Shown here piece by piece: positions 61,249-64,000 of a stretch of DNA of 64,000 bases (the first letter of the stretch is position 1; each line of letters starts with the position of its first letter). The stretch is taken from contig NZ_LWHQ01000015.1 in NCBI RefSeq assembly GCF_001653715.1, forward strand, positions 76,689 to 140,688, read 5' to 3'. Source of the DNA: Methylobacterium platani. Lineage in GTDB: Bacteria; Pseudomonadota; Alphaproteobacteria; Rhizobiales; Beijerinckiaceae. The notes beneath the pieces were generated by a model. The model was not told the origin of the DNA and made no database searches. It saw only the letters and a program-made list of their open reading frames with translations. A program made the position numbers and the translations under genes.

Positions 61249-62724
61249 ATGACGACCTCCCGGACGACCTCCCGGACGACGCGCCGTCCCCTCGTGATCG
61301 CCGCCGTGATGGCCGCGATGGCGATGGTGGCGATCGAGGCGACCATCATCTCGACCGCGATGCCCGGCATCGTCGGCGAGCTCGGCGGGCTGTCGCTCTA
61401 CGCCTGGGTCTTCTCCGGCTTCCTCCTCACCCAGACCGCCGCCACCATCGTGTTCGGCAAGCTCGCCGACATCCATGGGCGCAAACCCGTGCTGCTCGCC
61501 GGCATCGCGGTGTTCCTGGCGGCCTCGACCCTGTGCGGCTTCGCCTGGTCGATGCCGGCGATGATCGCCTTCCGGCTGATCCAGGGGATCGGCGCGGGGG
61601 CGATCCAGCCGGTGTCGCTCACCATCGTGGGCGACCTCTACACCGCCGAGCAGCGCGGGCGGATCCAGGGCTTCCTCGCCAGCGTCTGGGCGATCTCGGC
61701 GGTGGTCGGGCCGGTGGCGGGCGGCTTCATCATCGCCCACGCCTCGTGGTCGTGGATCTTCTGGATCAACCTGCCGGTCGGCCTGGTGGCGACCGCCCTG
61801 TTCGTGGCCTTCCTGCACGAGGGCGAGCGGCGCGAGCGCCGGCCCGTCGACGCGAAGGGCGCCGCCCTGTTCACCCTCACGGTCGCGGCGCTGATGGTCG
61901 GGCTGACGGAGGCCGGCGAGGGGCGCTGGCCGGTCGTCGCGGGCGCCGTCGCGCTCGGCCTCGTCGCCGCCGTGCTGCTGGCGCTCCATGAGCGCCGGGC
62001 GCCGGAGCCGGTGATCGACGCCTCGCTCTGGCGCCGCCGGCCGATCGCCGCCGCCAACGCCACCTCGCTGCTGGCCGGCATGGCCCTGATCGGGCTCACC
62101 ACCTTCCTGCCGATGTACGTGCAGGGCGTGCTGGGGCAGACGCCGATCGTCGCCGGCATGGCGCTCACCGTGATGGTGCTCGGCTGGCCGATGGGCGCGA
62201 CGCTCGCGGCGCGCAACCTGCATCGCTTCGGCCTGCGCCGCATCCTGGTCGCCGGCGGCCTGCTGCTGCCGCTCGGGGCGATCGCCTTCGTGACGCTCGG
62301 GCCCGGCAGCTCGCCGGTCCAGGCCGGCGCCGGGTCGCTGGTCATGGGCTTCGGCATGGGGCTCCTGAGCAACGCCGCCCTGATGCTGATCCAGGAGATC
62401 GTGCCCTGGACGCAGCGCGGCAGCGCCACCGCCTCGAACATCTTCTCGCGCAACCTCGGCAGCACGCTCGGCGCCACGGTCTTCGGCGCGGTGCTCAATC
62501 ACGGGCTCTCGGCGGCGGGCAGCACCGTCACGGCCGACGGCCTGCAGCGGGCGCTGGCGGCGGGCGGCCTGCCGGGCGAGGCGGAGACCGTGCGGGTGGT
62601 GCTGCAGCACGCCCTGCACCAGACCTTCTGGGCGGTGCTGCTGATCTCGGCGGTGGCCTTCGCGGCCGCCCTGATGGTGCCGCACGTCGCGCTCGGCCGC
62701 GCCCGCGAGGTGCCGGCGGAGTGA
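61249..62724 (+). CDS. MFS multidrug exporter, DHA2 type
   Basis: A 491-residue transporter with about 14 hydrophobic helices. Early motif LYAWVFSGFLLTQTAATIVFGKLADIHGRK and the antiporter motif ISAVVGPVAGGFI place it among drug:proton antiporters. The substrate is unknown. The start MTTSRTT is chosen; a longer frame from 61183 is not supported by a ribosome site. Could be regulated by the adjacent Lrp-type protein. Confidence 0.88.
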   Translation: MTTSRTTSRTTRRPLVIAAVMAAMAMVAIEATIISTAMPGIVGELGGLSLYAWVFSGFLLTQTAATIVFGKLADIHGRKPVLLAGIAVFLAASTLCGFAWSMPAMIAFRLIQGIGAGAIQPVSLTIVGDLYTAEQRGRIQGFLASVWAISAVVGPVAGGFIIAHASWSWIFWINLPVGLVATALFVAFLHEGERRERRPVDAKGAALFTLTVAALMVGLTEAGEGRWPVVAGAVALGLVAAVLLALHERRAPEPVIDASLWRRRPIAAANATSLLAGMALIGLTTFLPMYVQGVLGQTPIVAGMALTVMVLGWPMGATLAARNLHRFGLRRILVAGGLLLPLGAIAFVTLGPGSSPVQAGAGSLVMGFGMGLLSNAALMLIQEIVPWTQRGSATASNIFSRNLGSTLGATVFGAVLNHGLSAAGSTVTADGLQRALAAGGLPGEAETVRVVLQHALHQTFWAVLLISAVAFAAALMVPHVALGRAREVPAE

Positions 62725-62749
62725 CCGGCCGCGTCGGCGTGAAGCAGAT

Positions 62750-63586
62750 TCAGCGTGAAGCGGCTTGGGCCGGCAGGGCCTCGGTGGTGGCGTTGATGAG
62801 GTAGGGCCGGCGCAGGCCGAGCACGTGGTAGAGCACCCGGTCGACGTCGCGGGCGAAGAACGGCTTCCTCAGCACGTAGTCGATGCCGAAATGGCGCGAG
62901 GCCTGGGCCATGGTGGCGGCGTCGCCCCCGGTCATCAGCACCAGCGGGGTCCCCGGCGCCACCTCGCGGATCTGGCAGGCGAGCTCGAGCCCGCCGCCGC
63001 CGCCGCGCAGGCCGATATCGATCAGCGCGACGTCGCAGGCCGCCTGGCGGGCGAGCTTCAGGGCGTGCGGGCCGCTCTCGATGTCCTCGACCGCGAGGGT
63101 GAAGCCGGAGGTCGCCAGGATGCGCCGCACCAGGGTGCGGCTCTGGGCGGCGCTGTCGACGAGGAGCAGGCGGGTCGGCTGCCGGCGCCGCGCATGGGCC
63201 TGGAGCAGCCCGGCGACGTGGGCTTCGTCGAGGGGCAGGCGCAGGAATTCGTGCGCGTCGAGATGCTGCGAGACCTCCGTCCAGCGCGAGAAGATCTGCG
63301 TCGCGACCAGGATCAGGCAGGGCACGACGTAGCCCTGCGCCTTGAACCGTGCCACGGCCTCCGGGCCGGTCGCGTCCTCGAATTGCAGGCCGACGAAGGC
63401 CAGGACCGGGCGATGGGCGAGGCAGGCCTCGCAGGTCTCGCGGCTCGTCGCCGCCTCGATGATCTGCAGCGAGGGATCGTGGGCGCGGATCAGGGCCGCC
63501 AGCTTGCTGCGCAGGGCGGGGTCGCGGTCGGCGACGAGGGCCGAGGCCGGTCCGCTTCCGCGGGCATCAGTGTCGCTCACCGGCAT
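62750..63586 (-). CDS. Response regulator with two receiver domains, first degenerate
   Basis: A 278-residue protein with two REC domains and no output domain. Domain 2 (from about residue 138, RLLLVDSAAQSRTLVRRIL) has the phosphoacceptor Asp in VALIDIGLRGGG, and the Thr/Lys positions in LVLMTGGD and VLRKPFF. Domain 1 (residues about 16-130) has VLAFVGLQFEDATG where the Asp should be, so it looks like a pseudo-receiver. A CheY-like signalling role is likely. Convergent with the MFS gene. Confidence 0.85.
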   Translation of the reverse strand: MPVSDTDARGSGPASALVADRDPALRSKLAALIRAHDPSLQIIEAATSRETCEACLAHRPVLAFVGLQFEDATGPEAVARFKAQGYVVPCLILVATQIFSRWTEVSQHLDAHEFLRLPLDEAHVAGLLQAHARRRQPTRLLLVDSAAQSRTLVRRILATSGFTLAVEDIESGPHALKLARQAACDVALIDIGLRGGGGGLELACQIREVAPGTPLVLMTGGDAATMAQASRHFGIDYVLRKPFFARDVDRVLYHVLGLRRPYLINATTEALPAQAASR

Positions 63587-63720
63587 CGTGCTTCGTCCGC
63601 GTCGCAGGTCAACTTCAGGAAGAGCCCGGCCTTCGGTACTCGGCCGCAGGACGGGCTACCTGGGGGTTAAAGTCCTAACTGGCAAAGATTAGCACTCGAT
63701 TACGAAGACACCGTATCCGC

Positions 63721-64000
63721 CTACGAGGCCCGGGCCCGGGGATGTGCAGCATCGAACGCATCGAGCAGGCGGGCGGCATCGACCTTGGTGTAGACCTGGG
63801 TCGTCGCCAGCGAGGCGTGCCCCAGCAGTTCCTGGATCGCCCGCAGGTCGCCCTGGCGGGCGAGGAGATGGGTGGCGAAGGAGTGGCGCAGGGCGTGCGG
63901 CGTGGCGCTGTCGGGCAGCCCCAGCGCCCCGCGCATCGAGGCGACGGCGAGCTGCACGATGCGCGGCGAGAGCGGACCGCCCTTGGCGCCGACGAAGAGC
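63721..64000 (-). CDS. xerC: Tyrosine recombinase XerC, C-terminal part (cut by window end)
   Basis: The 3' part of a phage-integrase-type recombinase running off the right edge. Catalytic His/Arg block [15 protein letters not shown], second His in [11 protein letters not shown] and nucleophile Tyr in VYTKVD are intact, and the end [10 protein letters not shown] is XerC-like. XerC with XerD resolves chromosome dimers at dif. The frame continues upstream as [16 protein letters not shown] to position 64000. Confidence 0.9.
   Translation of the reverse strand, partial: LFVGAKGGPLSPRIVQLAVASMRGALGLPDSATPHALRHSFATHLLARQGDLRAIQELLGHASLATTQVYTKVDAARLLDAFDAAHPRARAS

Noticed and set aside
1..64000. 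CRISPR array, rRNA, tRNA or prophage
   Set aside because: No regularly spaced repeats, no tRNA-like cloverleaf noticed in the gaps, and no phage structural genes; xerC at the edge is a core recombinase.

Overview
The window is very GC-rich, gene-dense DNA from an alphaproteobacterium, most likely Methylobacterium or a close relative in the Rhizobiales. This rests on family recognition: a NepR/EcfG-type sigma gene, a RutR-type regulator beside an NCS1 nucleobase transporter, metX-metW, and a cyo operon ending in SURF1. No rRNA, tRNA or CRISPR array was seen. Long open frames lie opposite most genes because of base composition, and I left them out.

Layout. 46-5011 (-) is a bo3 quinol oxidase operon, cyoABCD plus SURF1, divergent from an MFS transporter (5136-6503). 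6666-9595 holds a chorismate-mutase-like gene and the methionine genes metX-metW. 9627-10237 is a hicA/hicB pair whose toxin has no normal start codon. 10348-13943 (-) holds a FUSC-family transporter, a SAM methyltransferase and a histidine phosphatase. 14196-20681 carries small-molecule and sugar genes: a PuuE-like deacetylase, a hydantoin-racemase-like protein, ferredoxin-NADP reductase, an M20 amidohydrolase, a beta-xylosidase-like protein and a PIG-L deacetylase. 20748-22798 holds small exported proteins, a PRC-barrel protein and a GNAT.

23017-34400 (+) is the centrepiece. Alternative complex III (actA, actB, a fused actC-actD, actE, actF), an unnamed single-pass membrane protein, and an A2-type caa3 oxygen reductase (ctaC, ctaD, ctaE, ctaF) form one block. 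Eight consecutive gene junctions are 4-bp stop/start overlaps. The predicted electron path is quinol to ACIII, then monoheme cytochrome c, then caa3, parallel to the cyo quinol oxidase.

34744-38058 holds a RutR-like regulator, an NCS1 nucleobase transporter with two RutR-like operator sites upstream, and a class II glutamine amidotransferase. 38175-39907 looks like a general-stress-response locus: an EcfG-type sigma factor with a NepR-like (anti-sigma) segment fused to its N-terminus, an exported protein behind a near-consensus EcfG promoter, and a separate NepR-like small protein. 39911-49972 holds mscL, tam, pssA-psd, a membrane/spermidine-synthase fusion, an Atm1-type ABC exporter, a LysM protein, a LOG protein and a DUF1737 protein.

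50040-56322 is an accessory island. Two large glycosyltransferase genes, parts of which are clearly more AT-rich than the rest, flank a patch of broken insertion sequences (IS630 N-terminal part, an internally deleted IS1182-type element with both ends, an IS110 C-terminal part) and strong hairpins. 56498-64000 returns to core-like DNA: cysS, two small exported proteins, an ABC substrate-binding protein, a DUF6356-like protein, an Lrp/AsnC regulator, a 14-TM MFS exporter, a two-receiver response regulator and the 3' part of xerC.
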